DNA of 64,000 nucleotides from contig JAWKZS010000002.1 in assembly GCA_041395845.1 (NCBI GenBank), forward strand, positions 248,001 to 312,000, read 5' to 3'. The notes under the pieces were generated by a model that was given only the letters and a program-made list of their open reading frames with translations, had not been told where the DNA came from and did not search any database. The translations under genes and the position numbers were made by a program. The first letter of the stretch is position 1; the number at the start of each line of letters is the position of its first letter. This stretch comes from Ch67 sp041395845 (GTDB taxonomy: Bacteria; Pseudomonadota; Gammaproteobacteria; Pseudomonadales; Ketobacteraceae). Positions 33,723-43,321 of the stretch are shown one piece after another.

Positions 33723-36059
33723 ATGAAGTTGCAGCCCCGTTTTCTAGCGCTGGTGATTCCGATCATTGTGGCGCCTCTTCTGTTTGGCGCCTGGCTGATG
33801 CACCAGCAATTCAACGCCTACCTGCTGGCGAATGCCCAGCAGCAACTGGACGTATTTGCTGAGCCCGTGCGGCAGAGCATTGCCTCGGCCCGGCAGGACG
33901 CGCAGATTGCCTTGCGGGCACTGAAGCCCCTGATGTCGTCCCTTGACGATACCGTCACACTCCAGGCCTGGCTCGATGCACATTCCAATGTACGCCAGAT
34001 CGATCTGCACGACGCAGGCGGCCGGTTGCTCGCGCGGGTGAGCGGCACTGCGCCTGCCCTGCCAGCGCTCACGCTGGCGGACCTTGAAACGCCTTTCCAG
34101 ATGATTGCAGAGGGTGACCATCCCATCCTGCGCGCCGTTTTCCCTGTCGACTGGCTATCGAGCACGGAAACCGCCACACAAGGTTACGTCGTGCTGGCGC
34201 TTCCCCTGACGCAGGTACAGTCGTTCATCGACATCACCCGCCGCAGGCACCACGTTCTGCTGCACCTGACCGATCAGCACTATCGCTGGCTCACCACGCC
34301 GCCGCTGGATAACCGCAATTTCTTCATCGACTACCCGAATGCCCGTCAACTGACGCTGGCCGGACAGTCCTACCTGGTGCTGCAGCAGCCGCTGGAACCG
34401 GCCATCAAGCTGGTGGCGCTGGTACCCCTGTCCGGCATCCAGCTGCAACTGGAAAAACTCGACAGCTACCTGGGCTACATCGCGCTGATCGCCATCCTGC
34501 TGGCATCCCTGGGTCTGCACTGGGGCTTCAGCCGCTGGATTCTGCGGCCATTGCACGAAGTGCAACGGGTTACCGATGCGATCGCGGCAGGCGAGCTGGA
34601 TCAGTCGCCGCGCCTGCAATCGGATGACGAGTTCGGCCAGCTGGCCACGTCGCTGAACCACATGCGTCAGCACCTGCAGGAATCTTCCCGTCAGATTGAA
34701 GAGCTGGCCTACTACGACACGCTCACCGGCCTGCCCAACAAAGTCACATCCATCGACACTACCCAGCACATGATCGAACGCAGCCAGGCGGCCGGTCACC
34801 AACTGGCAATCCTGTTGCTGGATCTGGACAACTTCAAGAACATCAACGACGGTCTCGGGCACCAGCTGGGTGACATTCTGCTGATGCAGGTTGGCGCACG
34901 GCTGAAAGAATGCATCCGCAGTCATGACATGATGCAGCGGCCTGCACTCATGGCGCAGAACAACGAGTCCCAACTGCTGGCCCGCCTGGGTGGTGATGAA
35001 TTTGCCCTGGCACTCGCCCACCTCAACTCCCCCGAGCAGGCAGCCAAGGTTGCGGCGCGGATTCTGGGCAAGCTGGCACTGCCATTCAAACTGCAGGATC
35101 ACGAAGTCTGCATTGGCGCCAGCATCGGCATCGCGATTTTTCCTAAAGACGGCCAGACCCCGGAAGACCTGCTGAAAAACGCGGACGTGGCCATGTATGC
35201 CGCCAAAGCCAAAGGCAAAAACACCTTCCAGTTCTACGACGCCGCGATGGAAAAACCCATGGCAGAACGTCTGCAGCTGGAAGCGGCGATGCGCACCGGC
35301 CTGGAAAACCGCGAATTCGTACTGTTCTATCAACCCAAGGTACCGGTGCAGGGCCAGCAGCGGGTGGAATTCGAGGCCCTGATGCGTTGGCGTCACCCCG
35401 AAAAAGGCATGATCAGTCCCGGGCTGTTCATTCCGCTGGCGGAAGAAACCGGTTACATCAAGCAGCTGGGCGACTGGGCTCTGGAGTCTGCCTGCCTGCA
35501 ACTGGAACAGTGGAATCTCGCCGGCATCCCGCACGCTGTCGTGTCCGTCAACCTGTCACCGGTGCAACTGAACTACGGCAATCCCCTGCTGACCATCGAT
35601 CGCTGCCTGCAACGCATGAACATCCAGCCTGATCAACTGGAGCTGGAAATTACCGAATCCGGTTTGATGCAGAACGAAGCCAATGCCATCGAGATCCTGC
35701 ATCAACTGAAAGAACGCGGCGTGCGTATTGCACTGGATGACTTCGGCACCGGCTATTCATCCCTCGCCTACCTGCGCCGCTTCCCCATCGACACGCTGAA
35801 AATCGATCGCACCTTCATCCAGGATCTGGAGCAGGATGAAGAATCGGTACTGATGCTGGAATCCATCATCGGACTGGCGCAAAACCTGAAACTGGAAATC
35901 GTTGCCGAAGGCATTGAAACCGAAAGCCAGCTGAATATTCTGAAAAATCTCGGCTGCCATCTGGTGCAGGGTTTCTACTTCGCCCGCCCGACCATTGCGG
36001 ACACGGCCATGCAGTTTTTTATCGACCGGCAACAGGTCAAACACGCCATTAACAGCTGA
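33723..36059 (+). CDS. Membrane GGDEF-EAL c-di-GMP sensor protein
   Basis: A 778-residue inner-membrane protein with an N-terminal helix (about 7–25), a ~220-residue periplasmic sensor region, a second helix (about 250–272), a HAMP linker, GGDEF (about 330–500) and EAL (about 515–770). The GGDEF motif RLGGDEFALA is intact, with an extra ~12-residue insertion (RPALMAQNNESQ) before it. The EAL domain keeps FEALMRW, NLSPVQL, ELEITESG, LDDFGTGYSSL, LKIDR, AEGIETE and QGFYF, so phosphodiesterase activity is expected. Cyclase activity is possible or regulatory. It is single and divergent from the acylase gene, unlike the degenerate homologue at 16689. Confidence 0.93.
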   Translation: MKLQPRFLALVIPIIVAPLLFGAWLMHQQFNAYLLANAQQQLDVFAEPVRQSIASARQDAQIALRALKPLMSSLDDTVTLQAWLDAHSNVRQIDLHDAGGRLLARVSGTAPALPALTLADLETPFQMIAEGDHPILRAVFPVDWLSSTETATQGYVVLALPLTQVQSFIDITRRRHHVLLHLTDQHYRWLTTPPLDNRNFFIDYPNARQLTLAGQSYLVLQQPLEPAIKLVALVPLSGIQLQLEKLDSYLGYIALIAILLASLGLHWGFSRWILRPLHEVQRVTDAIAAGELDQSPRLQSDDEFGQLATSLNHMRQHLQESSRQIEELAYYDTLTGLPNKVTSIDTTQHMIERSQAAGHQLAILLLDLDNFKNINDGLGHQLGDILLMQVGARLKECIRSHDMMQRPALMAQNNESQLLARLGGDEFALALAHLNSPEQAAKVAARILGKLALPFKLQDHEVCIGASIGIAIFPKDGQTPEDLLKNADVAMYAAKAKGKNTFQFYDAAMEKPMAERLQLEAAMRTGLENREFVLFYQPKVPVQGQQRVEFEALMRWRHPEKGMISPGLFIPLAEETGYIKQLGDWALESACLQLEQWNLAGIPHAVVSVNLSPVQLNYGNPLLTIDRCLQRMNIQPDQLELEITESGLMQNEANAIEILHQLKERGVRIALDDFGTGYSSLAYLRRFPIDTLKIDRTFIQDLEQDEESVLMLESIIGLAQNLKLEIVAEGIETESQLNILKNLGCHLVQGFYFARPTIADTAMQFFIDRQQVKHAINS

Positions 36060-36171
36060 CCCGTGGCGCGCCGGCACAAGCAGCCAGCAATCCGCTTTGC
36101 AACCGGATAAACAGACTATATAGTCATAAAAAAGCAGTTCTCGCGGATGCACCATTGGCGGAGTCACCCCT

Positions 36172-37500
36172 ATGTCCATCACCACCACAGCTGCACTGAA
36201 ACCGGTTCCCACCGATAACGGACGCCACCCGCTGGATTACACCATCGGTTTTTATCGCGACGTCAAATCCACCCTGCAAACCATTTACGAACGCAACGGC
36301 CCGGTGGTGAAGGTTGGCTACGGTATTTTTGCTGCGGTGAATCTGTTCGGCCCCGAAGCCAATCAGCTGGTGTTCCAGAACAAGGACAATGTGTTTTCCA
36401 GCGAACTGGGCTGGTCGTGGATTCTCGAACATGTTTTTCCCGGTTCGGTGATGGCGATGGACGGCGACCATCACCGCTATCAGCGCCGCATCATGAATCA
36501 CGCTTTCAAAAAGCCGAATCTGGTGCGTTATCTGGATCACATGAATCCGTTTATTGCCGAAGGCCTGGATCGCTGGCAGCCGGATTCCCGTTTCCTGTTC
36601 TATCCGCACATCAAACAACTGACGCTGGATCTGGGCACATCGGTGTTCATGGGTGTGGATCTGGGTGACAAGAAAGACACGATCAATCGCGCCTTCATGC
36701 GGGCAGTGGAAGGTTCCATCGCGCCGATTCGCAAACCGATTCCGCTCACCGGTTACTGGTGGGGCGTGCAGGGCCGCAAGACGCTGGTGAACTTATTCCA
36801 TTCGCTGCTGGAACAGAAGCGGCGCGAAGACACGCCGGATTTTTTCAGCCAGTTCTGTCATTCCGTGTCGGAATCCGGCGAGCGCTTTTCCGATCAGGAA
36901 ATTGTCGATCACATGGCGTTCCTGATGATGGCCGCGCACGATACGACCACCAGCACGCTGTCGACCCTGATTTACACGCTGGCAAAAAATCCCCAGTGGC
37001 AGGACAGGCTGCGGGAAGAAGCCCTTGCCTTCAACAAGCCGACGCTGTCGTTCGATGATCTGGCCCACGCCACCACCACCGAACTGTGCATGAAAGAAGC
37101 CCTGCGCATGTATCCGCCGTTGCCCACCATGCCCCGCACAACCACGCAGGAAGTGGGATACGCCGGCTACCGCATTCCGGCCAACACCATGGTGTCGGTA
37201 TCGCCAGCGCACACCCATTACATGAAGGAAATCTGGACCGATCCGGAAACATTCGACCCGCTACGGTTTGCACCACCACGGGAAGAACACAAGCGGCATC
37301 CGTTCGCCTGGGTGCCCTTCGGCGGCGGCGCCCACATGTGCATCGGCCAGCATTTTGCCGATCTGCAGATCAAGGCCATCATGCACCAGCTGGTGCGGCG
37401 TTATCGCTGGAGTGTGCCGCAGAATTATGTCGTGCCCTATCAGCTGGTTCCCATCGCCAAACCCAAGGACGGCCTGCCAATCCGGCTGGAGCGGATCTGA
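36172..37500 (+). CDS. Cytochrome P450
   Basis: A 442-residue soluble bacterial P450 monooxygenase. The I-helix oxygen-activation motif AAHDTTTST, the K-helix KEALR (ExxR) and the heme loop FGGGAHMCIGQ with C390 as thiolate ligand are intact. HHRYQRRIMNHAF is the C-helix region. GGAG precedes the ATG. No ferredoxin or reductase gene lies next to it, so electrons come from elsewhere. The substrate is not readable. Similar single P450s in marine hydrocarbon degraders act on alkanes, fatty acids or sterols, but this is only a possibility here. A bidirectional terminator separates it from grxD. Confidence 0.95.
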   Translation: MSITTTAALKPVPTDNGRHPLDYTIGFYRDVKSTLQTIYERNGPVVKVGYGIFAAVNLFGPEANQLVFQNKDNVFSSELGWSWILEHVFPGSVMAMDGDHHRYQRRIMNHAFKKPNLVRYLDHMNPFIAEGLDRWQPDSRFLFYPHIKQLTLDLGTSVFMGVDLGDKKDTINRAFMRAVEGSIAPIRKPIPLTGYWWGVQGRKTLVNLFHSLLEQKRREDTPDFFSQFCHSVSESGERFSDQEIVDHMAFLMMAAHDTTTSTLSTLIYTLAKNPQWQDRLREEALAFNKPTLSFDDLAHATTTELCMKEALRMYPPLPTMPRTTTQEVGYAGYRIPANTMVSVSPAHTHYMKEIWTDPETFDPLRFAPPREEHKRHPFAWVPFGGGAHMCIGQHFADLQIKAIMHQLVRRYRWSVPQNYVVPYQLVPIAKPKDGLPIRLERI

Positions 37501-37566
37501 ACGACCCGCGTCGCGCAGGTATTTTCATCAGACGATAAAACGTCTGACAACAAAACCTCAGACAAC

Positions 37567-37592
37567 AAAAAAGGGAGCCGCGGCTCCCTTTT
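37567..37592. terminator. Bidirectional terminator between P450 and grxD
   Basis: The 24-bp perfect palindrome AAAAGGGAGCCG/CGGCTCCCTTTT has A-tract and T-tract arms and so can end the P450 transcript (+) and the grxD transcript (−). A smaller CAGACG…CGTCTG hairpin (37529–37546) and a repeated GACAACAAAA lie just before it. Confidence 0.88.
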
Positions 37593-37612
37593 CTGTCTCG
37601 CTGTAACCGGTC

Positions 37613-37930
37613 TTACTCGGCAGCGGCTTCTTCAATCAGCGGCTTCAGTTCACCTTTCTGGGCCATTTCCAGAATGATGTCGCTGCCGCCAATCAGCTCG
37701 CCTTTCACCCACAGCTGGGGGAAGGTCGGCCAGTTGGCATACTTGGGCAGCTCCGCACGGATATCCGGGTGTTCCAGGATGTTCACGTAGGCGAACGGCT
37801 TGCCCACGGACATCAGGGCTTCCACCGCGCGAGCAGAAAAGCCGCACTGGGGAAACTGGGGTGAGCCCTTCATGTACAGGATTACGTTGTTGCTGCTGAT
37901 CTGATCTTTGATGACATCCAGAGTGTTCAT
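37613..37930 (-). CDS. grxD: Monothiol glutaredoxin
   Basis: Grx4-type monothiol glutaredoxin (105 residues) that carries or relays [2Fe-2S] clusters. The CGFS active site is in PQCGFSARA, preceded by NNVILYMKGSP and followed by the glutathione-binding WPTFPQLWVKGELIGGSDI. The start is ATG 37930. The longer frame to 38005 lacks support. The tail is short and acidic. In Pseudomonas it lies in the same argF–rnt neighbourhood. Confidence 0.97.
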   Translation of the reverse strand: MNTLDVIKDQISSNNVILYMKGSPQFPQCGFSARAVEALMSVGKPFAYVNILEHPDIRAELPKYANWPTFPQLWVKGELIGGSDIILEMAQKGELKPLIEEAAAE

Positions 37931-38024
37931 AGGGTACCTGCTTGTATAAATCCGTTGCCGGAGACGACTGGGCGCAATTGTAACAGAGGCCCCCACCGCA
38001 AACACCGTACAGTAAACAGGGTCA

Positions 38025-40130
38025 TTAGGCTACCGGGGCGATCTGCACAGGCACTCCGTTGAGTGCCACATTCCCCGACAAATCATCCAGATACTGGTCA
38101 TCCGTCAGGTCATTCACGCTGACACCGGCATGGGCTTCCGCCACCTGCAACTGGATACCCTTGCGATGATGGCCCCAGCCGTGGGGCAGACTCACCACGC
38201 CCGGCATCATTTCGTCGGTCGCTTCCACTGCGACGGTCACCTTGCCGACCCGGGATGTCACGGTCACCTGGGCGCCGCTGCTGACACCCAGCGCCGCCAG
38301 ATCCTCCGGATGCATCAACAACTGACTACGATCCTTGCCCTTCACCAGCCGCTGGAAGTTGTGCATCCAGGAATTGTTGCTGCGCACATGGCGACGCCCG
38401 ATCAGGCGGAAACCACCTGCCTGCACCTGTTGTGCGTCGGCCAGCAAACGGGGAATGTCCGCCAGCACTTCCGGCGGTGCCAGCCGGATGTGCTTGTCCT
38501 CGTGATAGATCCGTTGCGGCAGCAACGTCGTGTGCTCACCCAGATCCACCCCATGAGGATGTTCCTTCAACGTCTGCAACGACAGATCCTTGCCATAAGG
38601 GCCACCGCGCAATCCCATATCCAGAATCATTTCGGGCGGAAACGCCGGCAGCGGCTTTTGCCCAAGTCGCTGGGATACACGTTCGCCCAAGGCAACGAAA
38701 ATCTCCCAGTCGTGCAGTGCACCGGCCGGTTTGGGGAAAATCGGCGGGTTGTATTTCGCGGTATTGCGCACCGCAAACGCGTGGAAGATCAGATCATAAT
38801 GATCATGTTCCAGCGGACTGGTGGGCGGCAGAATCACATTGGCAAACCGCGTGGTTTCGTTGATGTACGGATCGATCGACACCATGAATTCCAGACCTGC
38901 CAGCGCCTGTTCCAATTGCTGGCCGTTGGGGGTCGACAGTACCGGATTGCCAGCCCCGGTAACCAGGGCACGAATCTGGCCTTCACCCGGTGTCAGGATT
39001 TCTTCCGCCAGCGCCGCCACCGGCAATTCACCCCCGAATTCCGGCAATCCCCGCACCCGGCTCTGCCAGGCATTGAAATGACCAGGCTTGCTGGCAGGCC
39101 CCCACACCGGATCGACCGCCGGCAGCGGGAGCATGGAACCACCGGGCACATCCAGATGACCAGTGAGAATATTCAGCAGCTGGATCGCCCACTGGCACAG
39201 GGCGCCAAAACGCTGCACGGAAATACCCATGCGGCCATAAATCACCGCTTTCGGCGTCTGCGCCAGCTGACGGGCCAGCGCCTGAATGTCCGCCTGGGGA
39301 ATGCCGGTCTGCTGTTCCGCCAGGGTCAGGGTGAAGGGTTCCACCACGGCGGTCACGTCGTCCAGGCCGCTCAGGTGCGCCTGCAGATGGCCGGTGTTAA
39401 CCCAGCCGTTGCTGATGACCTCGCGCACCAGCGCCAGTAGCAGAAAGGCATCGGTTCCCGGCCGGATAAAATGATGCTGATCGGCGATGTCAGCGGTTTC
39501 GCTGCGGCGAGGATCGATCACCACCAGCTTGCCCCCACGCTGCTGCAGCGCCTTGGCGCGGTGGCGGAAGCCCGGCACCGTCCACAAACTTCCATTTGAT
39601 GCCATCGGATTACCGCCGAGGATGATCAGCAGATCGGTGCGGTCGATGTCGGGCACCGGCACCATGATCTGATGGCCGTACATCCAGTAGCACATGAGCT
39701 GGTGCGGCAGCTGGTCCACCGAGGTGGCAGAAAAACGGTTGCGGGTTTTCAGGTGTTTGAACAGGTTGCCGGCGTGGGTCATCATACCCCAGTTGTGCAC
39801 GCTGGGATTGCCGGCATACACGCCAAGCGCGTTGGCACCGTGCCGCTGCTGGATCTCCACCAGTTTATCCGCCACCAGATCAAGGGCCGCGTCCCAGCTG
39901 ATGGGCTGCCATTGGTCACCGACTCGCTGCATGGGCTGGCGCAGACGATCCGGATCGGCGTGAATGTCTTCCAGCGCCGTGGCTTTCGGGCAGATGTAGC
40001 CGCGGCTGAGGGGGTCCTGTTCATCACCCTTGATGGAGACGATCTGGTCGCCACGGGTTTTGATTTCCAGTCCGCAAATGGCTTCGCAGAGATGGCAGGC
40101 GCGGTAATGAGTCTGGATATCGTCGGACAT
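38025..40130 (-). CDS. Molybdopterin-dependent oxidoreductase
   Basis: A 701-residue bis-MGD enzyme of the DMSO reductase/formate dehydrogenase superfamily. An N-terminal [4Fe-4S] site uses C12, C15, C19 and C47 (CHLCEAIC…YICPK). MGD-binding segments include LLIILGGNPMASNG and LVVIDPRRSETADIADQHHFIRPGTDAF. The C-terminal molydopterin-dinucleotide-binding domain has HVRSNNSWMHNFQRLVKGKDRSQLLMHPEDL. There is no Tat signal, so it is cytoplasmic. I see no Cys or Sec at the usual Mo-ligand position (region TSVDQLPHQLMCYW), so the metal ligand and substrate are unclear. No partner subunits adjoin it. GAGG precedes the ATG. Confidence 0.88.
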   Translation of the reverse strand: MSDDIQTHYRACHLCEAICGLEIKTRGDQIVSIKGDEQDPLSRGYICPKATALEDIHADPDRLRQPMQRVGDQWQPISWDAALDLVADKLVEIQQRHGANALGVYAGNPSVHNWGMMTHAGNLFKHLKTRNRFSATSVDQLPHQLMCYWMYGHQIMVPVPDIDRTDLLIILGGNPMASNGSLWTVPGFRHRAKALQQRGGKLVVIDPRRSETADIADQHHFIRPGTDAFLLLALVREVISNGWVNTGHLQAHLSGLDDVTAVVEPFTLTLAEQQTGIPQADIQALARQLAQTPKAVIYGRMGISVQRFGALCQWAIQLLNILTGHLDVPGGSMLPLPAVDPVWGPASKPGHFNAWQSRVRGLPEFGGELPVAALAEEILTPGEGQIRALVTGAGNPVLSTPNGQQLEQALAGLEFMVSIDPYINETTRFANVILPPTSPLEHDHYDLIFHAFAVRNTAKYNPPIFPKPAGALHDWEIFVALGERVSQRLGQKPLPAFPPEMILDMGLRGGPYGKDLSLQTLKEHPHGVDLGEHTTLLPQRIYHEDKHIRLAPPEVLADIPRLLADAQQVQAGGFRLIGRRHVRSNNSWMHNFQRLVKGKDRSQLLMHPEDLAALGVSSGAQVTVTSRVGKVTVAVEATDEMMPGVVSLPHGWGHHRKGIQLQVAEAHAGVSVNDLTDDQYLDDLSGNVALNGVPVQIAPVA

Positions 40131-40296
40131 GGTGCGGACCTCTTGTTGTTATGTCGCTCTCGTCGGAATCAATCAGGCAGCGCCAAGGTTTCTGGCGCTG
40201 GTTGCGCGGTCGAGCCTTGTGGCTCAGGACTCGCCGTGAACCCATCCATGGGGGCTGCTCCGCGGCAACCATTCCGGCATTGTGCTGCTGCCTGAT

Positions 40297-41862
40297 TCAC
40301 TCGCTTCCCCACCCGCCACCACCCGGCGTTGCCACCGTCAGCACATCGTGGGGTTGTACTTTCAACGTCATTTTTCCCGGTAAAACCTGATCGTTCAGCC
40401 GGTTCTCACCCGCCGCCCCCGCGTGACCACCCTGCAAGCCCCAGGGCTGCAGCGTGCGGCGTTCGGTCAGCAGTGACACGGTGGCCGGCTGCAAAAATTC
40501 GATTTCGCGCACCAATCCGTCGCCGCCGGCAAAGCGTCCTGCGCCACCGGAACCGCGCCGGATGCCGTAGCGCTTCACCCGCAGCGGATAGTGTGCTTCC
40601 AGGCTTTCCACCGGCGTGTTCAATGTATTGGTCATATGGGTCTGTATGGCGCTCAGGCCATTGCCCCGCGCCGATGCGCCCATGCCACCGCCCATGGTTT
40701 CGTAGTAATCCCAGCGCCGGCCGTCGTCATACAGCGCACCCATGGCCAGATTGTTCATGGAACCGTGACTTGCCGCCGGAATGCGATCCGGCATCGCCTG
40801 CGCCAGTGCGCCCAGCAGCACATCCACCACTCGCGTACTGGTTTCCACATTGCCGGCAGCCACGGCAGCGGGAAACCGCGCGTTGAGCAGACAACCTTCG
40901 GGCGCCTGCAGACTGATCGGCCGGAAGGTACCGGCGCAGGCCGGTGTCTGGGCTGGCATCAGGCAGCGGAACACGTAAAAAACAGCGGCGGCCGCCACCG
41001 ACAGCGGACAGTTCACATTGCCGGGCACCTGCGCTGCGGTGCCGGCGAAATCCACCACCACGCCCTCAGCGGACACCACAACCCGGGCGCTGATCGGAAT
41101 CCGCCGGGTGCCGGCACCGTCGTCATCCAGATAATCCGTAAAAGCATATTCCCCGGCCGGAATCGCCTGCAGACTCGCCAGCGCCAGTCGACAGCCATAT
41201 TCATTCAAGGCAGCCACACAGGACTGGTAATGGGCCACACCATAGTGCGCGATCAGATCCTGCAAGCGGATGACACCGACCCGGTTGGCGCTCACCTGGG
41301 CGGAAAAATCCCCGGCCTCCGGGCCTGCGAGCGCCGCTGCATCAGCCTGCAACGCGGATTCGGCAACCCCCGCCAGTTGCTGCAATACCCGGTAATCCCA
41401 CTGCCCGGCCCGCAGCAAATGGGTTGGCGCAATCACCACGCCTTCTTCATGCAGGGAACGGGATACCGGCATCGAACCCGGTGCGCTGGCACCGATGTTG
41501 GCGTGATGAGCACGATTGGCAACGAATGCCACCAGCTGCTGTTCGACAAACACCGGCGCAATCACCGTCACATCCGGCAGATGGGTGCCACCCTGATACG
41601 GGTCATTCACCACCACCATGTCGCCCGGCTGCCATTGCAGCGCGCCCACGATCGAGCGCATTGCATAGGCCATGCTCCCCAGATGCACGGGAATACGTGC
41701 CGCCTGCGCCGTAAGTTCGCCGCCGGCGTCAAACACCGCACAGGAAAAATCCAGCCGGTCCTTGATATTGGGGGAAAACGCCGCCCGCCGCAGGGCCGCG
41801 CCCATCTCGTCACAGACAGATTCAATCCGGCTGGAAAACAGGCCTAATTCAATGGGATTCAC
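40297..41862 (-). CDS. Hydantoinase B/oxoprolinase family protein, without HyuA partner
   Basis: A 521-residue HyuB-type protein. ATP-dependent hydantoinases and acetone/acetophenone carboxylases need HyuA and HyuB subunits. 5-oxoprolinases may fuse them. Typical segments are present: MVVVNDPYQGGTHLPDVTVIAPVF, RAHHANIGASAPGSMP, and the C-terminal YETMGGGMGASARGNGLSAIQTHMTNTLNTPVE and GGGGWG end. No HyuA gene is in the window on either side, so the protein is orphaned or its partner lies elsewhere. Translation starts at a GTG. The substrate is unknown. Confidence 0.88.
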   Translation of the reverse strand: MNPIELGLFSSRIESVCDEMGAALRRAAFSPNIKDRLDFSCAVFDAGGELTAQAARIPVHLGSMAYAMRSIVGALQWQPGDMVVVNDPYQGGTHLPDVTVIAPVFVEQQLVAFVANRAHHANIGASAPGSMPVSRSLHEEGVVIAPTHLLRAGQWDYRVLQQLAGVAESALQADAAALAGPEAGDFSAQVSANRVGVIRLQDLIAHYGVAHYQSCVAALNEYGCRLALASLQAIPAGEYAFTDYLDDDGAGTRRIPISARVVVSAEGVVVDFAGTAAQVPGNVNCPLSVAAAAVFYVFRCLMPAQTPACAGTFRPISLQAPEGCLLNARFPAAVAAGNVETSTRVVDVLLGALAQAMPDRIPAASHGSMNNLAMGALYDDGRRWDYYETMGGGMGASARGNGLSAIQTHMTNTLNTPVESLEAHYPLRVKRYGIRRGSGGAGRFAGGDGLVREIEFLQPATVSLLTERRTLQPWGLQGGHAGAAGENRLNDQVLPGKMTLKVQPHDVLTVATPGGGGWGSE

Positions 41863-41980
41863 ATCAGATCCAGAATCTTTTTCGACTGAAAACGGTCACC
41901 ATGTTCGCCCTGCCAACCTGACGGGTCAACGGCGAAATGTGACAGCTTCTCGACACTGGCCGCTTCACCCGGCCCTGTGA

Positions 41981-42009
41981 TTGCACCCATGGTCGATTGG
42001 GACTATGAT
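41981..42009 (+). promoter_or_regulatory. Strong predicted sigma70 promoter for argD
   Basis: TTGCAC (41981–41986) and TATGAT (42004–42009) have a 17-bp spacer. Transcription would start near 42016, about 64 bases before argD. Confidence 0.6.
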
Positions 42010-42021
42010 TGGGGCTTGAAC

Positions 42022-42043
42022 GGCAGCGGTAGCTGCCTTTTTT
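42022..42043 (+). terminator. Terminator-like hairpin in the argD leader
   Basis: GGCAGC-GGTA-GCTGCC is followed by six T residues and then ATTTT. It begins only about six bases after the predicted transcription start of argD, so it would form at the very 5' end of the message. Confidence 0.6.
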
Positions 42044-42079
42044 ATTTTGTGGGACGGAGATAAGGATCGGGAAAGCGCT

Positions 42080-43279
42080 ATGCCAGTAACGGGTTTGATG
42101 TCCACTTATCGGCAGCAGGATGTAGCGTTCACCAAAGGTGAAGGCGTCTGGTTGTACGACACCGAAGGCAAGAAGTATCTGGATGCCATCAGCGGCATCG
42201 CTGTATGCGGACTCGGCCACTGCCACCCCCGAATCACCCGCGCCATACAGGATCAGGCTGCTCAACTGGTCCACACCTCCAATCTTTATCGCATTCCCAA
42301 CCAGGAAGCGCTGGGCAAACGCCTGTGCGAAATTTCCGGTATGGACGCCTGCTTCTTTGGCAATTCCGGCGCCGAAGCCAACGAGTGCGCGATCAAGATC
42401 GCACGCCTGTATGGCCACAATAAAGGTATCGACAAGCCGGCGATCATCGTGATGGATCACTCCTTCCACGGTCGTACCCTGGCCACCCTGTCTGCCACCG
42501 GCAGCCGCAAGGTGCAGGCCGGTTTCGAGCCGCTGGTGACCGGTTTCGTCCGTGCCCCCTATAACGATCTGGAAGCGGTCAGGACCATCGCCCAGAACAA
42601 CCCCAATGTCGTCGCCATCCTGGTCGAGCCTGTTCAGGGTGAAGGCGGTATCCATATCGGTACCGACGACTACCTGAAAGGCCTGCGCACCGTGTGCGAC
42701 GAACAGGGCTGGCTGCTCATGCTGGACGAAATCCAGACCGGTAACGGTCGCACCGGCACCTACTTTGCCTATCAGCAGCTGGGCTTCCTGCCCGATGTGG
42801 TGACCACCGCCAAGGGACTCGGTAACGGCTTGCCCATCGGCGCCTGTATTGCCCGCGGCGTAGCAGCAGAAACCTTCAAGCCCGGCAATCATGGTTCCAC
42901 CTATGGTGGCAACCCGCTGTGCTGTGGTGTGGCGCTGGAAGTGGTCAACACCCTGGTGGAAGAAAACCTGCCCGCCCGCGCCAAGGCGCTGGGTGACAAG
43001 CTGCTGGACGGCTTCCATGCCCAGCTGGACGGCGCCGACTACGTCACCGACATCCGCGGCAAAGGCCTGATGATCGGTATCGAACTGAAAGAGCCATGCG
43101 GTGAACTGGTGATGCTGGCCAGGGCTCAGGGCCTGCTGATCAACGTCACGTCCGACAACGTGATCCGTCTGCTGCCGGCCCTGACCATGACCGACAGCGA
43201 AGCCGATCACCTGGTTGAGCAGCTGTGCAAACTCATCAAGATCTGGGCTGCTGACGAGCGCGCCAAGCCGCGCAAGTAA
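42080..43279 (+). CDS. argD: Acetylornithine/succinyldiaminopimelate aminotransferase
   Basis: PLP-dependent class III aminotransferase, 399 residues from ATG 42080. Features seen are CGLGHCHPRITRAIQDQ, FFGNSGAEANECAIKIAR, HGRTLATLSATG, the PLP-phosphate and Asp region MLDEIQTGNGRTG, and the Schiff-base lysine K245 in TTAKGLGNGLPIGA. It converts N-acetylglutamate semialdehyde to N-acetylornithine and probably also serves lysine synthesis. argF follows 42 bp downstream. An 11-base sequence TTTTGTGGGAC occurs upstream of both genes. Confidence 0.94.
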   Translation: MPVTGLMSTYRQQDVAFTKGEGVWLYDTEGKKYLDAISGIAVCGLGHCHPRITRAIQDQAAQLVHTSNLYRIPNQEALGKRLCEISGMDACFFGNSGAEANECAIKIARLYGHNKGIDKPAIIVMDHSFHGRTLATLSATGSRKVQAGFEPLVTGFVRAPYNDLEAVRTIAQNNPNVVAILVEPVQGEGGIHIGTDDYLKGLRTVCDEQGWLLMLDEIQTGNGRTGTYFAYQQLGFLPDVVTTAKGLGNGLPIGACIARGVAAETFKPGNHGSTYGGNPLCCGVALEVVNTLVEENLPARAKALGDKLLDGFHAQLDGADYVTDIRGKGLMIGIELKEPCGELVMLARAQGLLINVTSDNVIRLLPALTMTDSEADHLVEQLCKLIKIWAADERAKPRK

Positions 43280-43321
43280 CTTTCGCTTTCAAGACCTTTT
43301 CGCTTTTTGTGGGACACCGCC

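Noticed and set aside
38025..40130. Calling the molybdopterin enzyme nitrate reductase or formate dehydrogenase
   Set aside because: The Cys/Sec ligand positions typical of those enzymes are not recognisable and no partner subunits are present.
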